Shown piece after piece: positions 7,402-14,510 of a stretch of 36,772 bases of DNA. A model generated the notes under the pieces. That model saw only the letters and a program-made list of their open reading frames with translations, was not told the origin of the DNA and ran no database searches. Both the position numbers and the translations under genes were made by a program. The stretch's first letter is position 1. Every line of letters begins with the position of its first letter. The stretch is from Victivallaceae bacterium (GTDB lineage Bacteria > Verrucomicrobiota > Lentisphaeria > Victivallales > Victivallaceae): positions 1 through 36,772 of the forward strand of contig JAQUTL010000027.1 of the NCBI GenBank assembly GCA_028709805.1, read 5' to 3'.

Positions 7402-8100
7402 TCAGTCTTTCGCCTCCGGGACGATGGTACGCATGTAGGTGCGGATGATGAACCGCTCCTTCGGGTCGAGATCCGGCGGGAAAATGATGGTGTTGCACAA
7501 CCCGAAATAGGCGTCGGCGATGCGCCAGATGTTTATTTCGTCCTCAATCCAGCGGAATTCGGTTCCCATGGTGGGGATGACCCGGGTCTTCCGGTTGTTG
7601 ACGTTGAAAAACTTCGCGTTGAACTTCATGCCGCCGCGGATCGCCCGGTACACCTGATCGGGGTCGGGGCAGTGGTGGACGCACCAGACCGAGCAGGCGG
7701 CGTCCACTCTCAGCCCGGTGTTGACCAGCTCCGCGAACATTTCCGGAGAAACGCAGATGAAGCGCTGCGGATCGTTGACATACTCGATGGCGTATTTGCG
7801 CATGTTCTCGGTAAGTTCCACGCCGATGACGAACAGCTTTTTTTCGCACAGCGCCTTTGCGATTCGTCCGGCGCCGCAGCCGTAGTCCAGCACCCATTGG
7901 CCGGGCGCGAGATTGAGTTCGGTCAGCATTTTTTCGACCAGGAACTTGGTTTCCTTTTCCCAGCGCTCGGAGCTTTTCGGGCCTTCGGACTCCGCCGGAT
8001 AGTCGGGCAGCGATATCTGTTTGGCGTCGGTCATGTCGTGCGGATCGAACACTTGGGGATGATACTGTGGTTTCGTCTGGTCGGCAGTCAGGTTGTTCAT
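7402..8100 (-). CDS. Class I SAM-dependent methyltransferase, substrate unknown
   Basis: 232 residues when started at 8100, which has AGGAG about 9 bases upstream; a longer frame to 8136 lacks an RBS. Motif I, VLDYGCGAG (70-78), is the SAM-binding glycine-rich loop, and the acidic GVELT end of the second strand follows. The middle has a SVWCVHHCPDP segment with several Cys/His residues and the C-terminal part is Trp/Arg rich. The overall fold is methyltransf_11/25-like. The target (small molecule, lipid or protein) is not recognisable. It is the first gene of a two-gene unit with the HD hydrolase and is divergent from citrate synthase. Confidence 0.8.
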   Translation of the reverse strand: MNNLTADQTKPQYHPQVFDPHDMTDAKQISLPDYPAESEGPKSSERWEKETKFLVEKMLTELNLAPGQWVLDYGCGAGRIAKALCEKKLFVIGVELTENMRKYAIEYVNDPQRFICVSPEMFAELVNTGLRVDAACSVWCVHHCPDPDQVYRAIRGGMKFNAKFFNVNNRKTRVIPTMGTEFRWIEDEINIWRIADAYFGLCNTIIFPPDLDPKERFIIRTYMRTIVPEAKD

Positions 8101-8139
8101 GGCGGCTTTCTCCTGTGAAAAATTTTTCTTCTTCACTGT

Positions 8140-8167
8140 AACATAACACGGTTTTCGGCTTTTACAA
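8140..8167 (-). promoter_or_regulatory. Candidate promoter of the methyltransferase/HD unit
   Basis: On the minus strand TTGTAA (8167-8162) is followed after 16 bases by TATGTT (8145-8140). It is a moderate match, back to back with the gltA promoter. Confidence 0.35.
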
Positions 8168-8192
8168 ATTCAATAAAAAAAATCGGGCGTGC

Positions 8193-8221
8193 TTGAAAAA
8201 GTCGTGCGCGGGTGTTATATT
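8193..8221 (+). promoter_or_regulatory. sigma70-like promoter of the gltA operon
   Basis: TTGAAA (8193-8198), 17-base spacer, TATATT (8216-8221). The predicted leader of about 58 bases contains a compact hairpin (8231-8247). Confidence 0.6.
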
Positions 8222-8230
8222 TACAGGCTT

Positions 8231-8247
8231 GGCGGAACGTTTCCGCC
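8231..8247 (+). promoter_or_regulatory. Leader hairpin of the citrate synthase mRNA
   Basis: A perfect 7-bp stem GGCGGAA/TTCCGCC with a 3-base CGT loop lies at the predicted 5' end of the transcript. It has no U-tract, so it is more likely an mRNA-stabilising or regulatory hairpin than a terminator. Confidence 0.35.
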
Positions 8248-8285
8248 GCAACGCAGTCAACTTGAAAACCAGGATGGGTCGCCAT

Positions 8286-9569
8286 ATGAATGAAAAACCC
8301 GAATCCCGCGAAGTCGCCATACTGAAAATCGGCGACCGGGAAATTGAACTTCCCATCATCGTCGGCACCGAAGGCGAGCGTGGGATCGACATCAGCAATT
8401 TGCGCAAAAACACCGGATATGTCACCATTGACCCGAGCTTCGTCAACACCGCCGCCTGCTACAGCCGGATAACTTTTGTGGACGGCGAGCGCGGCATTCT
8501 GCGCTACCGCGGCATTCCGATTGAAAATCTGGTGCACAACGCCAATTTTATCCAGACCGCCTATCTGCTGATTCACGGCTATCTGCCGGATGCGGAAAAA
8601 AGCCGCAAGTTTTCCGATCTGCTGAACCGTTATTCGATGCTGCATGAGGATATGCGCCATTTCTTCGACAGTTTTCCGCGCGGCGCCCATCCGATGCATA
8701 TTCTTTCCACTATGATAAACGCGCTGTCCACCTTCTATCCGAACGTGGACTCGCTGTCCATGAGCGAGGATATCGACGAGTCGACGGCGCGGCTGATCTC
8801 CACCGTCCGCACCATGGCCGCCTTCGCCTACAAGAAGTCGGTCGGCGAGCCGGTGGTCTATCCGCGGCGCGACCTGCCGTACTGCGCCAACTTTCTGAAT
8901 ATGATGTTCGATTCGCCGGTTAATCCCTACGAGATACGCGAGGAGGCGGTCAACATTCTGAACACTCTGTTCATCCTTCACGCCGACCACGAGCAGAACT
9001 GCTCTACCACCGCGGTGCGCACCATCGGTTCGGCGCAGGTGAACATGTACGCCACGATTTCCGCCGGCATGAACGCGCTGTCCGGGCCGCTGCACGGCGG
9101 CGCCAACCAGGCGGTGATCGACATGCTCAAGATGATTCAGCAGGACGGCGGCGACATCAAGAAATACATTGAAATGGCCAAAGACCGCAACACCAGTTTC
9201 CGGCTGATGGGGTTCGGACACCGCGTGTACAAAACCTACGATCCGCGGGCGGTCATTATCAAGGAGGAGTGCCACAAATTTCTGGACGCCATCGGCGTCA
9301 GCGATCCGCTGCTGGACATCGCGCTGGAGCTTGAACAGGCGGCGCTTGCCGACGATTTCTTCATTGCCCGTCATCTTTATCCGAACGTGGATTTCTATTC
9401 CGGCATTATCTACCGCGCGCTCGGCATTCCCGAGAACATGTTCACGGTGATGTTCGCGCTGGCCCGTCTGCCCGGATGGATCGCCCACTGGAAGGAAATG
9501 ATCGGCGCTGGAACGAAAATCACCCGGCCGCGTCAAATATACATCGGCAAGACCTACCGCGAGGAATAA
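8286..9569 (+). CDS. gltA: Citrate synthase
   Basis: 427 residues, the same length as the hexameric Gram-negative type (E. coli GltA). It condenses oxaloacetate and acetyl-CoA to citrate, the entry step of the TCA cycle. Catalytic residues are visible: His270 in GPLHGGAN, His312 in GFGHRVYK and Asp369 in NVDFYSG. His235 lies in the LHADHEQN substrate motif. The start at 8286 is chosen because AGGA lies 12 bases upstream and the resulting length fits the family; an in-frame ATG at 8274 and a longer frame from 8193 overlap the RBS and promoter. It is the first gene of the metabolic operon; a GC-rich 146-base gap with several hairpins separates it from the aminotransferase. Confidence 0.95.
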   Translation: MNEKPESREVAILKIGDREIELPIIVGTEGERGIDISNLRKNTGYVTIDPSFVNTAACYSRITFVDGERGILRYRGIPIENLVHNANFIQTAYLLIHGYLPDAEKSRKFSDLLNRYSMLHEDMRHFFDSFPRGAHPMHILSTMINALSTFYPNVDSLSMSEDIDESTARLISTVRTMAAFAYKKSVGEPVVYPRRDLPYCANFLNMMFDSPVNPYEIREEAVNILNTLFILHADHEQNCSTTAVRTIGSAQVNMYATISAGMNALSGPLHGGANQAVIDMLKMIQQDGGDIKKYIEMAKDRNTSFRLMGFGHRVYKTYDPRAVIIKEECHKFLDAIGVSDPLLDIALELEQAALADDFFIARHLYPNVDFYSGIIYRALGIPENMFTVMFALARLPGWIAHWKEMIGAGTKITRPRQIYIGKTYREE

Positions 9570-9715
9570 TCGCGAGGAGGGCGGCGGCCGGGGCGTGGCC
9601 GTGTTCCGGCGCCGGCGTCCGGGTTTTTGAGCGCCGGCGGATAGTCGGTGCGCCCGGGCGGACATCTCCGCCGGAGCGGTGCGGAATGTTTTTTATGAAA
9701 AGGAGCGGATTGCAA
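9570..9715 (+). other. GC-rich intergenic spacer with overlapping hairpins
   Basis: There is no gene here. The strongest structure is the repeated 8-mer CGCCGGCG, itself palindromic, flanking a 14-base loop around 9611-9645. A CTCC/GGAG pair follows nearby. No U-tract follows a stem closely, so read-through from gltA into the next genes is plausible. Confidence 0.4.
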
Positions 9716-10909
9716 ATGGGAATTCTTAGCGATGAGATCGCCGGGTATCTCGGCAAATCTTCGATGATACGCAAGATGTTCGAGACCGGTATCGAACTCA
9801 AGAAAAAATTCGGCGCGGACAACGTTTACGATTTCAGTCTGGGCAATCCGGACCTGCCGCCGCCGGAAGCGGTGAAGTCGGCGCTGGAGTCGATTGCGGC
9901 GTCGGCGGACACATGTTTTGCGCTGGGGTATATGCCGAACGCCGGGTATCCGGCCTTGCGCGAGAAGCAGGCGGCGAAGATATCCGCCGAACAGAAGGTC
10001 GATATCGGCGGCGACCGTGTGGTGATGACCTGCGGCGCGGCCGGAGGGATCAACGCGTTTTTCCGGGCGGTGCTGACGCGGGGAGACGTGGTGTTGTGTC
10101 CGTCGCCCTACTTTGTGGAGTATGGATTTTACGCGGGGAACTACGGTGCGTCGCTGAAGCCGGTGGCGTCCTCCCGGACGGATTTTTCGCTGGATCTGAC
10201 GGCGTTCGAGGCGGCGATGACCAAGGAGGTGCGGGCGGTGATCGTCAATTCTCCGAACAATCCTACCGGGCGCATCTACACCCGGGCCGAGCTTGCCGGA
10301 CTCGCCGATCTGCTGGCCGGGGCGGAGCGCCGTTTCGGGCATGAAATATATCTGGTGTCGGACGAGCCGTACCGGTTTCTGAATTTTGACAACCTTGAGC
10401 TGCCTTCGGTGTTCGGGCTTTACGAACATTCGGTGGTAATCGGCTCCTATTCAAAGAACCTGTCGCTGGCCGGCGAACGCATCGGCTATGTGGCGGTCAA
10501 CCCGGCGATGGCCGGCGGCGATAAACTGGTGGCGGGGGTGATCATGACCAACCGCATTCTCGGTTATGTCAACGCTCCGGCGGTGGCGCAGAAGATCGTG
10601 CTGACGGCGATGGATTCGCAGGTGGATCTTGAAGTGTACCGCCGCCGCCGCGCCGCGATGAAAAAGGTGCTGGACGCCGCCGGAATAAAATATTTCATGC
10701 CGCAGGGGGCGTTCTACTTCTTCCCGCGGTCGCCGCTTGCGGATGACGCGGAGTTTGTGGCCGCGCTGTTGAAGGAGCGGGTGCTGGCGGTTCCGGGCGG
10801 CGGATTCGGCGCGTCGGGATTCGTGCGTCTGGCGTTTTGTGTGGACGAAAAAATCATTGAAAATTCCGGGCCGTCATTCATGAAGGTCATGGAGCAAATC
10901 GGGAGATAG
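9716..10909 (+). CDS. PLP-dependent aminotransferase, class I/II fold
   Basis: 397 residues, typical for aspartate/tyrosine-type aminotransferases of fold type I. Visible motifs: SLGNPDLPPP at 41-50 (substrate loop), SPNNPTG at 179-185 (PLP-binding Asn), SDEPYR at 216-220 (Asp217 to the PLP nitrogen), GSYSKNLSLAGERIGY with the Schiff-base Lys247 and phosphate-binding Arg255. The amino donor and acceptor cannot be deduced. The start at 9716 has AAGGAG about 11 bases upstream; an in-frame extension to 9476 overlaps gltA and is rejected. The stop at 10909 lies only 7 bases before pgi, so it belongs to the same operon. Confidence 0.9.
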   Translation: MGILSDEIAGYLGKSSMIRKMFETGIELKKKFGADNVYDFSLGNPDLPPPEAVKSALESIAASADTCFALGYMPNAGYPALREKQAAKISAEQKVDIGGDRVVMTCGAAGGINAFFRAVLTRGDVVLCPSPYFVEYGFYAGNYGASLKPVASSRTDFSLDLTAFEAAMTKEVRAVIVNSPNNPTGRIYTRAELAGLADLLAGAERRFGHEIYLVSDEPYRFLNFDNLELPSVFGLYEHSVVIGSYSKNLSLAGERIGYVAVNPAMAGGDKLVAGVIMTNRILGYVNAPAVAQKIVLTAMDSQVDLEVYRRRRAAMKKVLDAAGIKYFMPQGAFYFFPRSPLADDAEFVAALLKERVLAVPGGGFGASGFVRLAFCVDEKIIENSGPSFMKVMEQIGR

Positions 10910-10916
10910 CTGGATT

Positions 10917-12479
10917 ATGGATTGGATTGAACGCAACCGGCGCTACGGGCTGTACTGCCCGGAGTTCCGCTTTGGGCTGAATGTGGCCGGAATGAAGTTT
11001 GAAGAGAGCGATCTGGCGGCGATGGAGCCGAAGTTCCGCGCCGCGCATGACGGGATGACGGCAATCGAGTCCGGCGCGATCAAAAACCCGGACGAGAACC
11101 GCAAAGTCACCCATTTCACCGACCGGATATCCTATCTCGGCTCGGAACTGTTCAACGCGGTCAGGGATTTTGCCGACCGCATCGCCGCCGGAACGATTGT
11201 TTCCGCCTCCGGCAAAAAGTTCACGCAGGCGGTCATCAACGGCATCGGCGGTTCGGCGCTGGGGCCGCAGCTGATGCAGTTTGCGATCAACGGTCCGTAC
11301 TGGAACGAGCTTTCCGCCGCCGCCCGCCGCGGCTACCTGAAAATATATTTCCTCGACAACACCGACTCTTCCGGCGTGACCGATCTGCTGCCGGTGATGG
11401 ATTTGGAAACCACGCTGGTGGTGACGATCTCCAAGTCCGGCGGAACGCAGGAGACCAAGAACAATCTCACCGCGCTGGAGCAGATTTTTGCATCCGGCGG
11501 CGTCGATCTGGCGAAACAGTCGGCGGTCATCACCATGAAGGGGAGCAATCTTTACAAATACGCCGAGGATAAAAAATATCTGCGGATATTTGAAATGGCA
11601 GAATCAATCGGCGGCCGTACCAGTGAAACCAGTGTGGTCGGCCATCTGCCGGCGGCGCTGGCGGGCATCGACTTCGGCTCGTTTCTTGCCGGAGCCTGCA
11701 AAATGGACAAATGGACAAGAATAACCGATTATGATTCCAATCCGGCCTACATGTTGGCCGCGATGTGGTATATCGCCGGCAGCGGACGCGGCGACCGCAA
11801 CATGGTGATCGTGCCGTATTCCGACCGCCTGCTGCTGCTGAGCCGCTATCTTCAGCAGCTGGTGATGGAGAGTCTGGGCAAGGAACTTGATCTGGACGGC
11901 AAGACCGTCCATCAGGGGCTGAACGTTTTCGGCAACAAGGGCGGCACCGACGCGCACGCCTTCATCCAGCAGCTCAACGACGGGCGCGACGACTTTTTCA
12001 TCACTTTCGTCGAAGTGCTGAAAGACGCGAAGAAGTTCGACATGGGCGGCGGCATGGCGATGGGCGACTATCTGCACGGGTTTCTTGAAGGTCTGTCGGC
12101 TGCGCTGCGCGGCAAAGGCCGTCAGGTCATTCGTATAACGATTGACGAGCTGACCCCGGAAACGCTCGGCATGCTGATCGCACTTTACGAGCGCGCGGTG
12201 GCGGTTTACGCGGAATTCATTCACATCAACGCGTTTCATCAGCCCGGCGTCCAGGCCTACAAGCTGGCGGCGAAGGGAATACTGAAGCTGCGCGACGAAT
12301 TTTTTGAAAAGATGCGCGAACTTTCTCCGATCGAGGGCGATGCCGGTGCGCTGGCCGGAGCCGCCGGCTGCGGCGACCGGGCGGTCGAAATCGCCGGACT
12401 GCTGGCCAAGGCCGCGGTCAACGGCGGAGTCGAGCGTGAATTTGTCGATTGCGCCTGGGTGTACAAGTTTAGGAAATGA
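10917..12479 (+). CDS. pgi: Glucose-6-phosphate isomerase
   Basis: 520 residues. It interconverts glucose-6-phosphate and fructose-6-phosphate in glycolysis and gluconeogenesis. The phosphosugar-binding SIS folds are recognised by GIGGSALGP (109-117), ISKSGGTQE (171-179; the classic SKSGGT phosphate loop), and the later HQGLNVFGNKGGTDAH and QLNDG segments of the active site. A Lys in the HINAFHQPGVQAYK segment matches the C-terminal signature. GGAGA lies about 11 bases upstream of the ATG. Its TGA overlaps the ATG of the next gene (ATGA), so translation is coupled. Confidence 0.93.
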   Translation: MDWIERNRRYGLYCPEFRFGLNVAGMKFEESDLAAMEPKFRAAHDGMTAIESGAIKNPDENRKVTHFTDRISYLGSELFNAVRDFADRIAAGTIVSASGKKFTQAVINGIGGSALGPQLMQFAINGPYWNELSAAARRGYLKIYFLDNTDSSGVTDLLPVMDLETTLVVTISKSGGTQETKNNLTALEQIFASGGVDLAKQSAVITMKGSNLYKYAEDKKYLRIFEMAESIGGRTSETSVVGHLPAALAGIDFGSFLAGACKMDKWTRITDYDSNPAYMLAAMWYIAGSGRGDRNMVIVPYSDRLLLLSRYLQQLVMESLGKELDLDGKTVHQGLNVFGNKGGTDAHAFIQQLNDGRDDFFITFVEVLKDAKKFDMGGGMAMGDYLHGFLEGLSAALRGKGRQVIRITIDELTPETLGMLIALYERAVAVYAEFIHINAFHQPGVQAYKLAAKGILKLRDEFFEKMRELSPIEGDAGALAGAAGCGDRAVEIAGLLAKAAVNGGVEREFVDCAWVYKFRK

Positions 12480-13513
12480 CGGAGTTTTTCAGAACCGGCC
12501 GCGCGGCGGCGGAGTTCCTCGGCATCGACGAGCCGGATGACTGGCGCCGGGTTGAGGCGGTTTATCCGCTGCTGGTCAACCGTCATTGTCTGGATCTGAT
12601 CGACCGGTCAAAAGGCGACGCCGATCCGGTGTGGCGGCAGTTTCTGCCGTCGGCGGCCGAATTGGATGACTGGAAGTCGGACTTCGATCCGCTGGCGGAG
12701 GAGCGTCAGATGCTGGCGCCCCGCCTGATCCGCCGTTTTCTCGACCGCGCCGTGGTGCTGGTCACCGGAAACTGTGCGGTTCACTGCCGCTTCTGCTTTC
12801 GCAAACGGCTGTGGAAACAGGGGGCAAAGCTGGCGGATATTTCCGACGCCGAACTGGAAGCAATTCTCGTCGCCCTGCGCGAACACCCGGAAATCCGCGA
12901 GGTTCTGCTGTCCGGCGGCGACCCCTGCATGGTGGCCGACGGCCGGCTCCGGGAGATTATCGCGGCGTTCAGTTCGCTTGAGCAGATTTCGGTGATCCGG
13001 CTGGGAACCAAGCTGCCGGCGGTGTGGCCGGAGCGCTTCACTCCGCAGTTCATCGACATGCTGGCCGGATTTGACAAACTCTGGCTGTTGACCCATTTCA
13101 ACCATCCGAATGAGGTGGATGCCGCCGCCTCCGCGGTCTGCCGCTCGCTGATCCGCCGCGGCGTTCCGGTGCTGAACCAGTGTGTGCTGCTGCGCGGCGT
13201 GAACGACAATCCGGAAGTTATGGAGGAGCTGTTCCGCCGGTTGCTGGCGATCAAGGTGAAACCGCATTACATGTTCCATGTGGACCCGGTGCGCGGCGTG
13301 CGTCATTTCGCCACCGGGATCGAGGCCGGTCTGGAGGTGCTGCGTTATCTGCGCGGCCGGTTGAGTTCGCTCGGCACGCCGACGTTTGCGATCGACCTGC
13401 CGGAGGGCGGCGGCAAGGTGGCGCTTCAGCCGGACTATTCTTCCGGCGGCGGATTTTGCGACATTCACAATAAAAAAATAATCAACTATCCGGACAAGGA
13501 GATGAAAAAATGA
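12476..13513 (+). CDS. Radical SAM lysine 2,3-aminomutase family protein, EpmB-like
   Basis: 345 residues, close to E. coli EpmB (342) and shorter than true lysine 2,3-aminomutases (about 415). The radical SAM cluster motif is CAVHCRFC (Cys100, Cys104, Cys107), followed by RKRLW. LSGGDP lies near 142. The PLP lysine is Lys314 in PEGGGK near the C-terminus. EpmB converts alpha-lysine to beta-lysine for modification of elongation factor P. Neither EpmA nor EF-P is in the window, so this role is inferred from length and motifs; a free-lysine mutase remains possible. It overlaps pgi upstream and pyrF downstream by ATGA, so it is tightly embedded in the operon. Confidence 0.8.
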   Translation: MTEFFRTGRAAAEFLGIDEPDDWRRVEAVYPLLVNRHCLDLIDRSKGDADPVWRQFLPSAAELDDWKSDFDPLAEERQMLAPRLIRRFLDRAVVLVTGNCAVHCRFCFRKRLWKQGAKLADISDAELEAILVALREHPEIREVLLSGGDPCMVADGRLREIIAAFSSLEQISVIRLGTKLPAVWPERFTPQFIDMLAGFDKLWLLTHFNHPNEVDAAASAVCRSLIRRGVPVLNQCVLLRGVNDNPEVMEELFRRLLAIKVKPHYMFHVDPVRGVRHFATGIEAGLEVLRYLRGRLSSLGTPTFAIDLPEGGGKVALQPDYSSGGGFCDIHNKKIINYPDKEMKK

Positions 13514-14307
13514 CATTTTACGAAAAATTGGCCGCGATCTGGAAGAAGAACGACTCGATGGTGTGCGTCGGGCTTGATCCCGATTTCAACAAACTCCCGG
13601 AACGGTTCAGGAAAAGTTCCACGCCGTTTCTCGACTTCAATAAGTTTCTGGTTGACGCAACCAGCGATCTGGTCTGCGCCTACAAGCCGCAGGCCGCCTA
13701 TTACGCCGGTCAGAACGCCGACGATCAACTGGCCGCCACTATCGCCTACATCAAAGAAAATCACCCGGAGATTCCGGTTATTCTCGACGTGAAGCGGGGC
13801 GACATCGGCTCCACCGCCGCCATGTACGCCCGTGAAGCGTTCGAGCGCTACGGCGCCGACGCGGTCACCGTGAACCCCTACATGGGTTCGGACGCGCTGA
13901 AGCCGTTTCTGGATTACGCCGACAAGGGTGTAATCATTCTTTGCCGCACCTCCAATCCCGGCGGCGGCGATCTTCAGAATCTGATGTGCGACGGTCGCCC
14001 GCTGTACGAGCATGTGGCGGAGCTTGCGCGCGACAAATATAATTATAACCGGAACGTTGCGCTGGTGATCGGCGCCACCTATCCGGAGGAGCTGGGCAAA
14101 GTCCGCTCGATTTGTCCGGACATGCCGTTTCTGGTTCCCGGCGTCGGCGCGCAGGGCGGCGACGTGGCGAAAGTGCTGGAACACGGCGCCGCCGCCGGCG
14201 GCTACGGACTGGTCATCAACTCGTCGCGCGGGATAATCTACGCCGCCGATCCGGAACTGGCGGCGCGCGAACTGCGCGATCTCATCCGCCGGTCGGCGGC
14301 CAGATAA
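13510..14307 (+). CDS. pyrF: Orotidine 5'-phosphate decarboxylase
   Basis: 265 residues, consistent with the longer type-2 OMP decarboxylases. It catalyses the last step of UMP synthesis. The catalytic charged network is present in DVKRGDIG (93-100; Asp93, Lys95, Asp98). GLDPDF at 21-26 and the C-terminal VPGVGAQGGD and INSSRGI phosphate-binding motifs fit the family. Its ATG overlaps the TGA of the EpmB-like gene, and AAGGAGATGAAAAA provides the RBS inside that gene. It is the last gene of the operon and is followed by a strong terminator. Confidence 0.94.
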   Translation: MTFYEKLAAIWKKNDSMVCVGLDPDFNKLPERFRKSSTPFLDFNKFLVDATSDLVCAYKPQAAYYAGQNADDQLAATIAYIKENHPEIPVILDVKRGDIGSTAAMYAREAFERYGADAVTVNPYMGSDALKPFLDYADKGVIILCRTSNPGGGDLQNLMCDGRPLYEHVAELARDKYNYNRNVALVIGATYPEELGKVRSICPDMPFLVPGVGAQGGDVAKVLEHGAAAGGYGLVINSSRGIIYAADPELAARELRDLIRRSAAR

Positions 14308-14329
14308 GACCATCAGGGGCAGCCATTTG

Positions 14330-14358
14330 AAAGGCCGCACAAATTGTGCGGCCTTTTT
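14330..14358 (+). terminator. Intrinsic terminator of the gltA-pyrF operon
   Basis: An 8-bp stem GGCCGCAC/GTGCGGCC, extended by A-T pairs on both ends, is followed by TTTTT. It lies 22 bases after the pyrF stop. Confidence 0.9.
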
Positions 14359-14368
14359 CGTCATCCGT

Positions 14369-14397
14369 TTGTATTGCCCGTTCCGGCGTGCTATAAT
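14369..14397 (+). promoter_or_regulatory. sigma70-like promoter of the repeat-protein gene
   Basis: TTGTAT (14369-14374), 17-base spacer, consensus TATAAT (14392-14397). It lies just after the upstream terminator, leaving a leader of about 105 bases. The leader contains two tiny frames (14406-14480 and 14477-14500, overlapping by ATGA) with no evident RBS; they are not called as genes. Confidence 0.65.
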
Positions 14398-14510
14398 AAC
14401 AAAAAATGGCAGGCAATGGAAAAAGATACGCTAATAATTCGCTGTTTTCTGCGTCTTTATATACGGTGAACTGCAAATGAAAATCAATATTCAACATTAA
14501 GGGGTCGGCA

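Noticed and set aside
8133-9665. A 510-codon open frame on the minus strand opposite citrate synthase
   Set aside because: It mirrors gltA, which has full catalytic motifs. The frame stays open because of GC-biased codon positions and shows no domain, RBS or promoter.
9476-9715. N-terminal extension of the aminotransferase into gltA
   Set aside because: The start at 9716 has an AAGGAG site and gives the normal family length; the extension overlaps gltA out of frame.
9570-9715. Terminator between gltA and the aminotransferase
   Set aside because: The GC-rich hairpins are not followed by a U-tract; the only T run lies in a loop.
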